Shown here: positions 21,601-30,262 of the stretch, piece after piece
Layout of the letters: each line of letters opens with the position of its first letter
How positions within the stretch are numbered: position 1 is the first letter of the stretch
Program-made: the position numbers and the translations under genes
Notes under the pieces: generated by a model
What the model saw: the letters and a program-made list of their open reading frames with translations, nothing else
What the model was told of the DNA's origin: nothing
Databases searched by the model: none
DNA from: Diphasiastrum complanatum
Lineage: Eukaryota > Streptophyta > Lycopodiopsida > Lycopodiales > Lycopodiaceae
Length of the DNA stretch: 64,000 nt
Assembly (NCBI GenBank): GCA_029204225.1
Contig: CM055110.1
Location: 36,826,035 to 36,890,034 of the forward strand
Reading direction: 5' to 3'

Positions 21601-23193
21601 TTTTAGAACTTTCATAAACTTGGTAAGTCAAGGTTATGTTCTTCCAATCGAAGAAGGTAAATAATCATCATGTTCATTTTGATGGAGGTGATGTTGGACT
21701 AACTCAAACATACAAGCATTTGGGGGTTGATTTGCTATGGAAGGGACTTGTAGAAGGATAAATCTAGAGATGGCACTAGTAGCATGCACGATTTGAAACA
21801 TTGGTAAGTCATGTCTAGCTTTATATGTTGTGAGATTTGGTAAGGTACTATCTCTCCTTCCAAATGAGCTGAAATTGAACAATTTCAAAACGGATTTTTG
21901 AACTCATACACAGAGTAAAGCAAAGCACATGATACCCTAACCTCTTGACTGAAACATATCCTCTCCTTTGGAAGTCACAAACATGGCTAGGATGATCCAC
22001 TACATTAAAAAGATAGAAAGATTACAAAAAGAGAGACTCTCGAAGGTAGCAGCTCAAAATTGAATGCTAATCTAAAAGTTGAATAGTAGGTGGCGCGTTG
22101 CTTCACCGATGCTCTTTAAAAGGAAACTAGAAGAGGAAAATGTCATGTTATAGATTAGAAAGATTGGGATGATCCAGTTATTGGCCTGTAGATTAATGAG
22201 ATACATGTCATTGTTACTTAGAAGGTAGCTGCACCTCCTCAACTATATGCTGGGAACAAAAGGATCTCTCTTCTACTGATTTCCATTTGATGAAGCATTA
22301 AGAAAGTATGTCTTTATTGAAGAAGCACAAGTGGAATCTGCCTAGCAACTTCATCATCTTTGCATTAAAAACGGTTCCAAGTGAAGACTCAACCTAATGT
22401 AAACTATGATACACTTTGTGGAATCAATAAATAATTCAAAAAATATGTTCTTTCCAAACCCATGCACGATCAAACTTTGTTGTCATGATACATTCTACAT
22501 GGTGAAGAAAACGATCCAAAGTAGTGCCACACACAATTGAAAGACAGCTACGAGTTGTGCCTGGTATGAATGATGAAGTATGAACAAATGAGATGAATCA
22601 TTGAAGCGATACCCAAGTACAAAGGCTTCCAAACTCAAAATGGAATGTCTCCCTTTTCAACAATGTAGAATCCTTAATCCATTAGGAAAGACCTCAAGGA
22701 ATACATGATCTGAACCCAAATCGGATGAAAGGATGAAAATTGCAACTGAACTCTATAGTGCAGCTTACTTTTCGTCCAATTTCTGGATCTCTTCTGCGAT
22801 TTTCGTTTTCAAGGAAGTGAGAAGATCTTCATCCACATTCCACCCAAAATCTTGACACCAACTCTCGTAAGGCCCTGCCATATCTGAAAGACCGAGATGA
22901 CATCATTGTATCATTCACCTCCATTTTTATCCTTCACAAACGTAGCTTTCCTTTTGCCCTATATGTAATCAGAACAAAAACAAATCGGATAACCGAAGCA
23001 TTGATAGCTGCTACACGTTATTCCTGGCACAAGCACGTAATAGCCACTCACAGTCAGCACGGGCAATCGTAATAACATCTTCCTTGAGCTGCTGCTTCTC
23101 GATATCAGGCACATCAGCCACTCCCAGCAAAAACAGCTTGTTCGCCAAAACCAGCTTCACGTCCTGATGGGCATCCTTGTCTTCTGACTCCAT
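2534..23193 (-). CDS. RPN7: 26S proteasome regulatory lid subunit RPN7 (PSMD6 homologue), 8 exons
   Basis: Non-ATPase lid subunit of the 26S proteasome, needed for lid assembly and degradation of ubiquitinated proteins in cytosol and nucleus. Exons on the minus strand: 23052-23193, 22769-22883, 15417-15507, 15106-15251, 4500-4719, 4284-4392, 4001-4169, 2534-2708. All introns are GT-AG and split codons rejoin without frameshift, giving 388 residues, the usual size of the family. Recognised blocks: N-terminal helical repeat region (residues about 1-230, including [15 protein letters not shown] and [17 protein letters not shown]) and C-terminal PCI domain (about 240-360), ending QKLSRVIDL. The start at 23191-23193 is the first ATG before the conserved VLANKLFLL and has a GA-rich leader. 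The N-terminal 85 residues are more diverged than the rest. Introns 2 and 4 are expanded by transposons, but the coding sequence shows no break, so I judge it a functional gene. Confidence 0.95.
2709..4000 (-). other. RPN7 intron 7
   Basis: A 1.29-kb intron with canonical ends. I saw no transposon end, RNA gene or conserved reading frame inside it. Confidence 0.85.
4001..4169 (-). CDS. RPN7: RPN7 exon 7
   Basis: Acceptor GTTGCAG, donor GTATGT. Completes Ala275, encodes residues 276-330 with [19 protein letters not shown] and EAMARAFGV of the PCI domain; ends with two bases of Lys331. Confidence 0.95.
4284..4392 (-). CDS. RPN7: RPN7 exon 6
   Basis: Acceptor GTGTGCAG, donor GTAAGT. Encodes residues 239-274 beginning [15 protein letters not shown], the start of the PCI region. 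Confidence 0.95.
4500..4719 (-). CDS. RPN7: RPN7 exon 5
   Basis: Acceptor GCATGCAG, donor GTATTG. Completes Ser165 and encodes residues 166-238, starting [19 protein letters not shown] and ending LKQK. It is separated from exon 4 by 10.4 kb. Confidence 0.95.
5397..5597 (+). repeat. 5' LTR of copia A, internally deleted
   Basis: 201 bp against 441 bp for the right LTR. The two align at both ends, but the left copy jumps from ACTAACTAGTTG straight to TCGTTCTCTTCTCC, losing the roughly 230-240 bp that lie at about 10732-10963 in the right LTR. The lost part would hold most of the promoter and R region. Confidence 0.75.
5598..5610 (+). other. Primer binding site of copia A
   Basis: TGGTATCAGAGCC directly after the left LTR end CTACA. 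It is complementary to the 3' end of initiator Met-tRNA, the usual copia primer. Confidence 0.85.
5663..10592 (+). pseudogene. Copia A Gag-Pol pseudogene
   Basis: The likely start ATG (5663) is followed five codons later by TAG. Gag runs to about 6500; its zinc knuckle (6368-6409) reads [14 protein letters not shown], with Gly (GGT) where the fourth ligand Cys is expected. The protease motif is eroded (around 6590, IDIT instead of IDSG). The integrase HHCC region is near 6970-7110 and its core ([10 protein letters not shown]) near 7200-7460, with a frameshift before the second catalytic Asp. Integrase resumes at 8272 after a nested insertion, with TAG at about 8310. Reverse transcriptase (8950-9930) has FVDD at the active site and a TAG before [10 protein letters not shown]. 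RNase H (9950-10450) keeps YSDASW, CEAEY and MDSQSA, then shifts frame near 10383. It cannot make a full polyprotein. Confidence 0.88.
7460..8266. mobile_element. Solo LTR (or short LTR element) nested in copia A
   Basis: The insertion begins TGTTGGAAATA and ends TTGCTAACA, typical TG...CA LTR ends with a short inverted repeat (TGTTGG / CTAACA). It is flanked by the direct repeat AGAAA (7455-7459 and 8267-8271). It interrupts the integrase frame exactly between the codons of RR(N) and [11 protein letters not shown]. The 807 bp hold no long reading frame and no visible second LTR or primer site, so a solo LTR is the simplest reading; the transcription direction is uncertain. Confidence 0.8.
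10644..11084 (+). repeat. 3' LTR of copia A
   Basis: 441 bp beginning TGCCAACTGGCAGCTCGACG and ending AAAATTTTCTACA. Contains an A/T-rich stretch near 10765-10800 that could hold the promoter, and the repeated motif CCAACGAGC (about 10872 and 10911) that also occurs in the LTR-like region at 42.8 kb. Confidence 0.75.
11979..13180. mobile_element. Inverted-repeat (MITE-like) element E1
   Basis: The left end CATAGTTGCACAGAAACGC and the right end read on the other strand (CATAGTTGCATTGCGTTTC) form terminal inverted repeats. Both ends carry clustered palindromic AAACG..CGTTT motifs. The right part (12855-13180) is clearly related to 19728-19957 in element E2, including GATACCCATATTGCCCA. No coding capacity was seen. 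A GAACCGTGG-type element (G1) lies inside it. A clean target duplication was not found. Confidence 0.55.
12098..12850. mobile_element. Palindrome-rich element G1 (GAACCGTGG family)
   Basis: Both ends carry clusters of GAACCGTGG and its reverse complement CCACGGTTC (12112-12190 and 12755-12835). Read inward, the left end has ATCATAGAATTAATGAACCG and the right end CTATCATTCCCAGAACCGTG, an imperfect terminal inverted repeat. A related copy is G2 at 19966-20360. The interior (12190-12740) is A/T-rich and non-coding, with internal near-repeats such as AATCATGCA..CCATTTTTGCAAAAA (12347 and 12410). Confidence 0.5.
15106..15251 (-). CDS. RPN7: RPN7 exon 4
   Basis: Acceptor ATGACAG, donor GTAAAC. Encodes residues 117-164 with [14 protein letters not shown] and [13 protein letters not shown]; ends with two bases of Ser165. 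Confidence 0.95.
15417..15507 (-). CDS. RPN7: RPN7 exon 3
   Basis: Acceptor GAGGCAG, donor GTATGT. Completes Lys86 and encodes residues 87-116, with the family-typical [18 protein letters not shown] and ending RIGDK. Confidence 0.95.
15566..15650. repeat. Compound microsatellite (TC)n(CA)n
   Basis: (TC)n from 15566 to 15622 followed without a break by (CA)14 to 15650. In the RPN7 transcript it becomes (TG)14(AG)28, about 58-143 nt upstream of the exon 3 acceptor. Confidence 0.95.
16873..16905. repeat. Perfect 15-bp hairpin
   Basis: AAAAACAGTGATTTG and CAAATCACTGTTTTT flank a 3-nt CTG loop. No T-run, A/B box or coding context suggests a defined RNA gene, so this is recorded as a structural repeat only. 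Confidence 0.7.
17507..18923. repeat. Perfect tandem duplication, unit 707 bp
   Basis: The stretch starting TACCTGTCCCACGTCTTGAA at 17507 starts again at 18214, and the two copies looked identical throughout when read side by side. Both junctions share the three bases TAC. Upstream flank ...GTGCTCC and downstream flank TTGAAGAAG are unique. There is no coding content. Either a very recent duplication or an assembly overlap. Confidence 0.9.
19102..19957. mobile_element. Inverted-repeat element E2 (related to E1)
   Basis: The left end CATAGTTGCACCGAAACGTG and right end, read inward, CATAGATGCAGCGCGTTTC mirror E1. Palindromic GAAACGCG motifs cluster at both ends. The 3' 230 bp are homologous to E1. 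The left half differs and includes a GC-rich block at 19340-19470. Possible flanking repeat TCTAAA (before 19102 and at 19961) if three extra terminal bases belong to the element. Confidence 0.5.
19340..19470. repeat. GC-rich block with G/C-run hairpin
   Basis: A G/C-dense patch in AT-rich surroundings, containing GGGGGGCAATGCCCCCC (a near-perfect hairpin) and several GGGG runs that could form G-quadruplexes. It lies inside E2. Confidence 0.6.
19966..20360. mobile_element. Palindrome-rich element G2 (GAACCGTGG family)
   Basis: Left end ATCATAGAATTAATGAACCG and right end, read inward, ATCATTTAGAATATAGAACC, form an imperfect inverted repeat. The right side carries CCACGGTTC/GAACCGTGG pairs that can fold into nested hairpins (20280-20340). 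It starts a few bases after E2, just as G1 lies within E1. The interior holds an 18-bp minisatellite. Confidence 0.5.
20086..20225. repeat. Minisatellite, unit about 18 bp
   Basis: About seven to eight copies of a unit like ATTAACAGGTCTGTGTGG, alternating TTAACAGG and TTATCAGG variants, inside element G2. Confidence 0.85.
20690..21800 (+). pseudogene. LINE reverse transcriptase relic (plus strand)
   Basis: Degenerate non-LTR retrotransposon reverse transcriptase. Around 20790-20870 the plus strand reads [18 protein letters not shown], matching the PIFKKGD..NYR.I block. After a nested insertion, 21425-21465 reads [16 protein letters not shown], matching the CPLSPTLF.LYI block. Around 21640-21730 it reads [17 protein letters not shown], matching the F.Y.YLG block. 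Many stops and frameshifts make it dead. It lies antisense in RPN7 intron 2; its ends are not defined. Confidence 0.65.
21224..21408. mobile_element. GC-rich MITE, 9-bp target duplication (Mutator-like?)
   Basis: A 185-bp, GC-rich, CGGACGCG-repeating, highly palindromic insert flanked by the exact 9-bp direct repeat GATCTCAAC (21215-21223 and 21409-21417). It separates conserved blocks of the LINE relic. A 9-bp duplication is typical of Mutator-like elements. The terminal inverted repeats are imperfect, so the superfamily is an inference. An A/T tract at about 21270-21310 sits in its centre. Confidence 0.65.
22769..22883 (-). CDS. RPN7: RPN7 exon 2
   Basis: Preceded by acceptor CTTTCAG and followed by donor GTAAGC. 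Completes codon 48 (Tyr) and encodes residues 49-85, including MAGPYESW and [10 protein letters not shown]. Ends with two bases of Lys86. This is the least conserved exon. Confidence 0.88.
23052..23193 (-). CDS. RPN7: RPN7 exon 1 (coding part)
   Basis: Encodes residues 1-47 plus the first base of codon 48. Starts ATGGAGTC and ends before donor GTGAGT. Contains the conserved [20 protein letters not shown]. Confidence 0.9.
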
Positions 23194-23208
23194 CTCGCTC
23201 GCTCGCTC

Positions 23209-23252
<44 letters not shown>

Positions 23253-23260
23253 CTCTCGCT
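23194..23260 (-). promoter_or_regulatory. GA-rich 5' leader of RPN7
   Basis: Directly upstream of the start codon the minus strand is (GA)n with GAGC interruptions: a (CT)n tract at 23217-23249 and CTCGCTCG repeats at 23195-23216 on the plus strand. GA/CT leaders are common at plant housekeeping promoters and 5' UTRs; a role here is inferred from position only. No clear TATA box was fixed. Confidence 0.5.
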
Positions 23261-23717
23261 TTTTAGCTTGTCTTATGAGGGAGGCATTGCGAGAACCGAA
23301 CTCTCTTCCAAGGTAAATATTCCTTTCGTGCCCTAACAAACCCTTTTGGCATTCCATCAGAGTGCCCTTTACATATGATGTATGTGTGGGGGCATGTGCA
23401 ACTATTTTCCACTATGCTCACCCTCCCCCATGTCTTTGTATTCATTCATGGCTTTTGGGTATAGAGTAAAGTTATGAGGTGGAGACTTTACATATATATG
23501 GCAATCATAAAGAGGGCGACGGTGAAGTGAAGTGACCAACCATATCTTGAGCTACACGAGCGAAGGGACGTATGATATGGCTACATCATAGTTGTCATAG
23601 TTGTCAGCCTGTTTAGGTTTTTCAAACGTAGCTATCAAGGGGAGAGTCTTGGCTTTCCCAATTTTGTTCTTTTGTTGGGGCTACACTATTTTAACAAGTG
23701 GATCATGACGCTTGATA

Positions 23718-23756
23718 GAAAGAGGGAAACTACGAATGTATGAGAGAGAGAGAGAG

Positions 23757-23795
<39 letters not shown>

Positions 23796-23994
23796 TGGCA
23801 CGAGTGTGCAAGTGCGCTTGTGTGTGAGTGTGTGAGTGAGAAAGAAAAACAACATTGAAAGAGGGAAACTATGAATGCATGAGAGAGAGAGGGTGTGTGT
23901 GCGTGCGCGTGTGCGTTTGGCATGCATGTGTATGTGCAAGTGCGCTTGTGGTATGTGTGTGTGTGTGTGAGTGAGAAAGAAAAACAACAACATT
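23718..23994. repeat. Tandem duplication of a GA/TG microsatellite unit (period 139 bp)
   Basis: GAAAGAGGGAAACTA starts at 23718 and again at 23857. Each unit continues with (GA)n, then (TG)n, then AGTGAGAAAGAAAAACAAC. The copies differ in microsatellite length and in interruptions. Confidence 0.8.
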
Positions 23995-24119
23995 GATTTT
24001 TTTTAAAGTACCTATAGGTACGTAAGACTACATGTACATCTTAACTAGTGCCAAACTAATACAAATATGTATATGACAAGACAATCCATAAAGGCTAATT
24101 GTCCAAAGTGAGTGTCAAA

Positions 24120-24490
24120 CGTTACATGAAAGAGCGGGATGTATTGAATACCATGACCTTGGTCTTCTTTAGGTTCACCTCCAAACGTTGGACACGACAA
24201 GATATAAATATCCATGTTGTTGTAAAGTCCATGTCGGGAGAGACCAGAACCACATCATATGCATATCAATTCCAGAAGAATAGATATTAGCATGTCCCCA
24301 TGCTTACATCGATGACTACGCCTTTCAAACTTATCATTGTAAAAATTAGAGAGTGTACGTGAATGTGAGCAATCCTACTTGACCCCAATGGTGCTTATGA
24401 CCTACTCACACATACCTACGAAGATTTGAAAACAACTGACCACTTTCTCATAAAATAATAGCTAATATAGTATCATGTGAAAATTGTAGC
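24120..24490 (-). pseudogene. LINE reverse transcriptase fragment (minus strand)
   Basis: Minus-strand reading gives YEKVVSCFQIFVGMCE, then STIGVKQDC (LINE block GVKQGCPLSP), then YAYDVVLVSPDM where YADD is expected, and finally RLEVNLKKTKVM, in the order seen in plant LINE reverse transcriptases. Stops and frameshifts are present and the catalytic motif is altered (YAYD). Its orientation is opposite to the LINE relic at 20.7-21.8 kb. Only this scrap is visible. Confidence 0.6.
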
Positions 24491-25015
24491 ATCTAAATGA
24501 GGATATGTGTCCTCTTATTGTAACAATGTAGCATACAATAGCGCTTCTTGGTTCCTAGAGAAAGTTTGGGAAACAGAGACGAGCATTAATGACTTTTTGG
24601 TTGACGAGACATTATGGAGTGAAAATGATAGAGAAATAGCTTATGTCTCTAGGCAGCAAATGCCATAATAGATGACCAGCTCATGAGACTCTCTTAAATG
24701 CAAATAAGTGTCTCTCAAAGGTTGTAATTGGATCTATCATGTTTGTTGATGCTCTCTAGATACCTAGTTCCTCCTCATCAAGGGCATGTACATGCAATGG
24801 GCTTGTCTCAATATCATGCCTAATTATATGTCTACACAGATCTCATTATAGTTCCACAATTGTATTCTCAAATCATGTGGATGGAACTTCAAGGTGCTCT
24901 CCCGTAATTCTCTATGTTTGTGATGGAGATAAACATCTATTCATAAAATCATCTCTTCTCAACCTATCATGTACTTCTAGTACATCGGTGATTATCACCG
25001 CATTATTATATCCAA

Positions 25016-25486
25016 TGTAAGCTTTGTTTGGCCCAAAAGGAATTATTAGCATTAAGAATAAGGCGGTTCCCTCTTTAGGCCCTACTTAAATAAGGATAAT
25101 AGGCCAACAAGGGCCCAAAGAACATTTAGTAAGACTTAACAAGGGCTTAGGGCATTGTCTATAAGTAGGAAAGAGACATCACTTTTAGGATCTTTTGGCT
25201 CATTTGAAAACTTTAAGGAGAGAGCTTAGCTTTCTCTTTGTTGATGTGAGCCTTGGGAATTAGCTTGCTAGGTCTCATGTGCCCAATCCACATGAATCCA
25301 GGCCCTTTCCAATCCTTTGTAATCATTTGCTCATTTCTAATGTAATTTCATGGAGATCCTTGTGTCTTTTGCTTCTGCAAGATATGCGCTCCTGAATGCT
25401 TTGTATGTCTCTTGCTTATAGCTTTACTTCTAGTATTATTGTCAATTACTTTGGATTTGGCACATGACATTTGTGGTATTAGAGTG
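25016..25486 (+). repeat. Possible LTR with degenerate primer binding site
   Basis: A region resembling the R-U5 part of a plant LTR, ending near CACATGACA (25469). Four bases later comes TGGTATTAGAGTG, a one- or two-mismatch version of the Met-tRNA primer site. No Gag or Pol follows; downstream is AT-rich sequence up to 26.1 kb. The left boundary is a guess. Confidence 0.35.
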
Positions 25487-26148
25487 TAAAGACCCATTTT
25501 GCATAATGATTTTTCATATATTTCATTAGATTTGTTGCTTGTGAAGCTTTCCTTTTGCTAATTTCTAAAATTTTAAATTTTTAGTTCTGCTCAGACCAAT
25601 TTTTGTTGTATAATTTTATACTTAATTCCTAAATAAACTCTACAGGCTTCTAGAGTTTTCTTTTAACATTCATTTGCACCAATTTTCAAGCTATTTGGAT
25701 AAGGGATGCAATAAATACGATGACATTTGTTTTGGGACTTTGACCTAAAAAGGAGTAACCTTTTTTAGTATTTTTTAATGGTCCTAATTTTAGACCAAAA
25801 TCATGGTATTTTTTAAAGGATTCTCTAACTTGCAATAAAAAGAATGTTAAAAAGTGTCTATTTTTAATAAAGCACTACAAGTCTTTTCTTTTGCAAATTT
25901 CATAAAACCATCATAATTACATACCGCATAACATTTCAAGACAACACATGATTTTTGGAAGTCCAAACGCCATTAAAACACAAAAGGGCTTAAATTATAT
26001 TATACATATATTTTATCAGAGTTCATTTTCTAAGGAATTTTCATTGATGCCTCTCAATTCAAAACTTGACATATTTTGAACACTCTTGTTTTCAGCCAAT
26101 GAGGTGAAACAACTGTCTTCTTCATTAGAGTCGACTGGCATATCGTCT
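25487..26148. other. AT-rich stretch without recognised features
   Basis: Nothing beyond short A/T runs was seen here. It may be internal retroelement sequence following the possible LTR, or the 3' flank of the DUF7869-like pseudogene. Confidence 0.4.
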
Positions 26149-26149
26149 T

Positions 26150-28079
26150 CAGAATCTGTGTCCAATGTTGATTAAAAAACCTTGTAAGTCAGCTACACGT
26201 AGTACTTTTGTCTGATTGCTATTTTGAATGAAACCAAGTACTTTGGCAATCCAAAATGGATGTCCTTTATTATTTTCTGAAGCTAGAAGTGCAACAAGGC
26301 TTCCAATTTGGATTTCATTCAGATCACCGTGCCACTTCATTTTTACAACTTTTACACTTTGCTTATTCTTCCTTGAGCCCACATAAATTCACGTTCCTCG
26401 CCTTACACAAGCTCCAAGAAATCATTATCTTGAGGTAGATTTGAAGGTTCAACTATTGTAGTTGAAGTTTCTAATTTATGAGGCCATTGCAATTCTTCAG
26501 TTGTTGATGTGTGTTCAAGATTGAGCAAACTGATTTTTTGTTCCTCGAAAAAGTCCATCCACCAATGTTGATCAAACTCATCAAAAAATTGATAAGCTGC
26601 TTGAATACTTGAATTCAAAAAATTTAACGAGGCAAATGGGTCAACCTCACGATGCTCTCTTTGTGCTTTTTGTTCTTCTAGCATGGACTTCAAGGGAGAG
26701 AACGCATCAAGCTTGATTTGACCATATGACATATTAAGCAAAAATCGTATTCCTTCAACAAGTAACCATGAAACTGAACTTGAAAATTGTTTGCCCCATA
26801 GCAATGTGATGTCAGTTTCATTATTGAAAGCTAATATCATTAATACTAACAACACAATGACTTGTTTCATTGGACGCCTTCATATATTCACAAAAATCAT
26901 ATGTATGCCTAATTAACGACACATTTGGCTTTGGCACGTATGATTCTTCAACAATGCTCTAAAGCGCTAGTAAAGAAAATGCCTTCTTGTATCTTAGTCT
27001 TTTGGAAAAACAACTAAGCATCTGATCAATTTGATCATGAGTGTGACTCACCAACAAAAATCCTATTTTTATTTTTTTTGAGATTTTTTTCTCTACCAAC
27101 ATGGACAAGTAAGCCAGTATAGTTTGATTTTTATTTTCCCTAGCAGTGTTGTCAAGTTGCAAATACAATATTTGTAGAAGATTATCATCAAATTCACAAA
27201 TTATCATTTGTATAATGGTTATGATTAAATTTGGATCATTTCGAACATTGGGATAATTGAAAAATACTTTCGACTCCAATGTGCCATTAAATACAAGCAC
27301 AACAACGAAATGAACCTGAATAAAATCTGTCTTGTTCAAATTTTTTGGCACTCTAACTTTTGCTAATTTTTTTCTTTCCATTGTTTGTTGATCTTTGTGC
27401 ATTTGAAGCGCTTTTGCAGCATCCACTACAAAATGTAATAATTAAAATATTCAATAAAATTATGACAATATTATAACATTAATACTTTGAAAACTCAAAA
27501 ATTAACAAAAAAAAAAAAAGTATTTAAAATACTGAAAGTTAATTAATTTTTACCTTTCTCATCATTGGTCTTTGCTAGTTGTTTGGCAGATTTTAACAAC
27601 TCGCATGTCGAACAAACTGTCATTCGTGATTTTTAGGAATCTTTACCAAACCAAAATCTCTCTTCTAAATCCTAAAAAAATACAAGTAATTTAAATAGAC
27701 AACATTTTTGTCTTAGCGAACTCCTTGTACATAAAAAAATATCTCCAATTTTGTAAAATTATCTGGCAAGTGTATAATGAATTTGGTAATTTTTCTCCAT
27801 GCACATCCACAAAATGCTTTAGCCAAGCCATAGCATTCAAAGCATCCGAAGACATAGTTATACCCTACAATGTTCCTCGCAATGTTGGATCTTTTTGAAG
27901 TCGTGCGTGAATTTTTTAAAGACGTGATTTTTCAATTGTATGAACAACTTTGTAGGCTTTTCGACAAACCTTCGTTGCATATAAAAAATATGTATACGAG
28001 TTTTTGTCAGTCTCACTGTGGCACAAATAGTAATTCTTTTCATCTTTATTTCAAAAACGGAATCATTCACGCACGTTGA
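26150..28079 (-). pseudogene. DUF7869-like multi-exon pseudogene
   Basis: Minus-strand exons with plausible GT-AG introns. About 27700-27860 encodes ALNAMAWLKHFVDVHGEKLP. About 27565-27665 encodes a Cys pair in VCSTCELLKSAKQ. 26875-27429 encodes the core, with LYLQLDNTARENKNQ and LVSHTHDQIDQMLSCFSKR. A further region (26403-26870) and 26149-26382 (ending in a block with FWIAKVLGF) follow. The QLDN..ENKN and HTH..ID motifs are those I associate with DUF7869 proteins, which are repeat-associated in several eukaryotes; function unknown. TAG at 26959, a stop in the Cys-pair exon and local frameshifts make this copy dead. It shares strand with gene X upstream, and the two might belong to one element. 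Confidence 0.6.
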
Positions 28080-29119
28080 ACCGATATCAAATTCAATATG
28101 GCTAGTTCCTCAAAGTCTACAGAAAATAAACCTTTGGATTTTTTAATGTCAGTGACATTCCATCAGATAAATTAGAGTATTTTTAAAGTATTTTTTTTTG
28201 CACCTTTCAATATTGATAAGCTAGTTTATGAGAATCGTTAAAATTTACTTTCTCTTCTTGATAATTTTTCTCAGATTATTAGTACACATGTTCCAGATAT
28301 AGATAGTTTTTATTTCGTTCATTTTCAAGACCTTTTACATTCCCAACCATCTTCTAAGCACAAACATGATAGAAACTACACTAATTTGCATGAACATATT
28401 AAGAGAAATATATTTTCTGGTATCCACAAAGAAAAATGTCGTCTTCTTATCAAAGATATAATGTTTGTCTTTTTTATATCTGTTCAAATTCCAAGTGATG
28501 AGTTTGTTGTATCTTTTGTTGTTCCCATGATTGAAGCATCTAGATCTGCTCCAGGTGATGTAGATGAAGTAGGTACTAATATAGGGGTTGAATCTGAAGC
28601 ACCTATGACTTAAATTATCAGAAAACTCTCCCTCATTCTATAATCCTCTCAGGCTCTCTTCCATCTGCATCTCCCACTAATCTATTAACTCTACTCGATT
28701 GTCCCGCATATTTTATAAATAATGACAGTCATAATTCTTTTAATGATATAGAAGATGTTTTCGATGTAAGAGAGGTTGAAATCCTCTCAATTTTTGCTCA
28801 ACATATATCAGAATTTTGACACTATTGATTACACATATAATGATCTTGAAAGTGAGATAGAATATGATAAAGATGGCAATTGAAAATCTGGTAATGAGAC
28901 ATTGGAGGACATTATTGAGAAATCGAAAGCCTATGAAAGTTTTTTGCCTATGCAGGAGGAATTTTGAAATTCCAAAAACAATATCTTCCAAGGACTCAGT
29001 ATATCCCATCGGGCAATGTAGAGGCCATTGGAGAACATGACATTAACAAATGTCGTTGAATATGATGATTATGATCTGTTAAGTATTATGCAATTTTTTT
29101 ATTCAAACATTGTGTTGAA
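28080..29119. other. Unassigned AT-rich sequence with a plus-strand reading frame
   Basis: A plus-strand frame at 28386-28613 and neighbouring broken frames up to about 28970 (for example DIIEKSKAYESFLPMQEEF) look mildly coding-like, but I recognise no family. They could belong to an old retroelement or be chance. Confidence 0.25.
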
Positions 29120-29756
29120 TGTATTTGAGATCAATTCAAATCCAAATCATCTAAAGATCTTTGGTTACAAAAACAAGCAATTCACAAAAAGTCAACATCT
29201 ACACACAAAATAGAATGCAAACTCTAATAGAACTTGATCAAACATGAATTAAAACATAAATAGAAGCTATTTTTAGTACAACAACAATACCCTACTGTAT
29301 TTCACACGTGTGGATCCAAAAATAACAATAACAAATCATTCTACACATAAAATTGCAAGATATCACAAGTAGAGTGCACCAATGGATACTAGAACCCAAG
29401 AGAACCATGTATAAGCATGAATGAGGTAAGAGAGGTAGAAGATCTACCTTTTCTCACGTGTGTACAGCTATATATAGCATATCCATGAATATTCAAAAGT
29501 TGGTTTCCCTTCAAAATGATAAAACCCTAACATAGAGTGACTAGGTTCCATGAACCTTATTCAAATTTGAATCTACTAGTAACTTGACTTTCTAGCTTTT
29601 CCTCCAACTCTAAAACGAGTAATTTCAAATGCATTTAGACTAATATGACTATAAAAAGTAAATGTCTAAGTCTAGTATGAAATTGGCCTCAATTGCCAAA
29701 TAAACAAATGTAGCATTTGACTCAATATTGATCAAACTAGTTGAAAATATCTCACA
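29120..29756 (-). mobile_element. Solo LTR of the copia B family
   Basis: The 637 bp align with the copia B LTR: shared blocks include CAAACTCTAATAGAACTTGA, GTGTGGATCCAAAAATAACA, GAACCCAAGAGAACCATGTA and TTGGCCTCAATT. It begins TGTATTTGAGATC and ends ATATCTCACA, and is flanked by the perfect 5-bp duplication TTGAA (29115-29119 and 29757-29761). No internal region is present, so it is a solo LTR left by LTR-LTR recombination. The strand is inferred from copia B. Confidence 0.85.
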
Positions 29757-30262
29757 TTGAAGTTTGAGTTTGCATTATTATCTATCATTCTAAATTTATT
29801 TTCTTGACTCCTTTACAAGATTGAAGTAGATGCCTTTGGTATGAGACATGGAGGTGTTTGAGGTGTATCAGCCGGGAGAAAACTTTCAAAACAATGAGAT
29901 TTGTATATATCACTCATCTTTCAATCCATATGCTACCATTGTCATTATGGCCATCATTTCATTATCTATTTGTTTAGGAGACCATATGTACACCCAAGGA
30001 ATGTATAAAATAGTTTTTTTGAAAAGAGATTTGGCCATTAAAATATTGGGTTATACTTCAAATAAGACTACAAAATATCATCTGCAATGGTCATTTATTC
30101 GGGTTACATTGATATGAGCAAAAGGAATAATTTTTAGGCCCATATGAAAGGAGATTATTCCTTCATGACAATATCATCCGTCTAAACCTTGAAGAGAATG
30201 ATGATGAAAATTAAACAATCTTATGTAATAGATTATTGATATATTACTTGATCTCTCTTTTA

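Larger units (their letters stand above)
15508..22768 (-). other. RPN7 intron 2 (7.3 kb)
   Basis: Canonical ends; the flanking exons share the split codon Lys86. It holds a compound microsatellite, a hairpin, a perfect tandem duplication, elements E2 and G2, and a LINE relic with a nested MITE, all listed separately. The remaining parts (15.65-16.87, 16.9-17.5, 18.9-19.1 and 21.9-22.77 kb) show no feature I can support. Confidence 0.88.
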
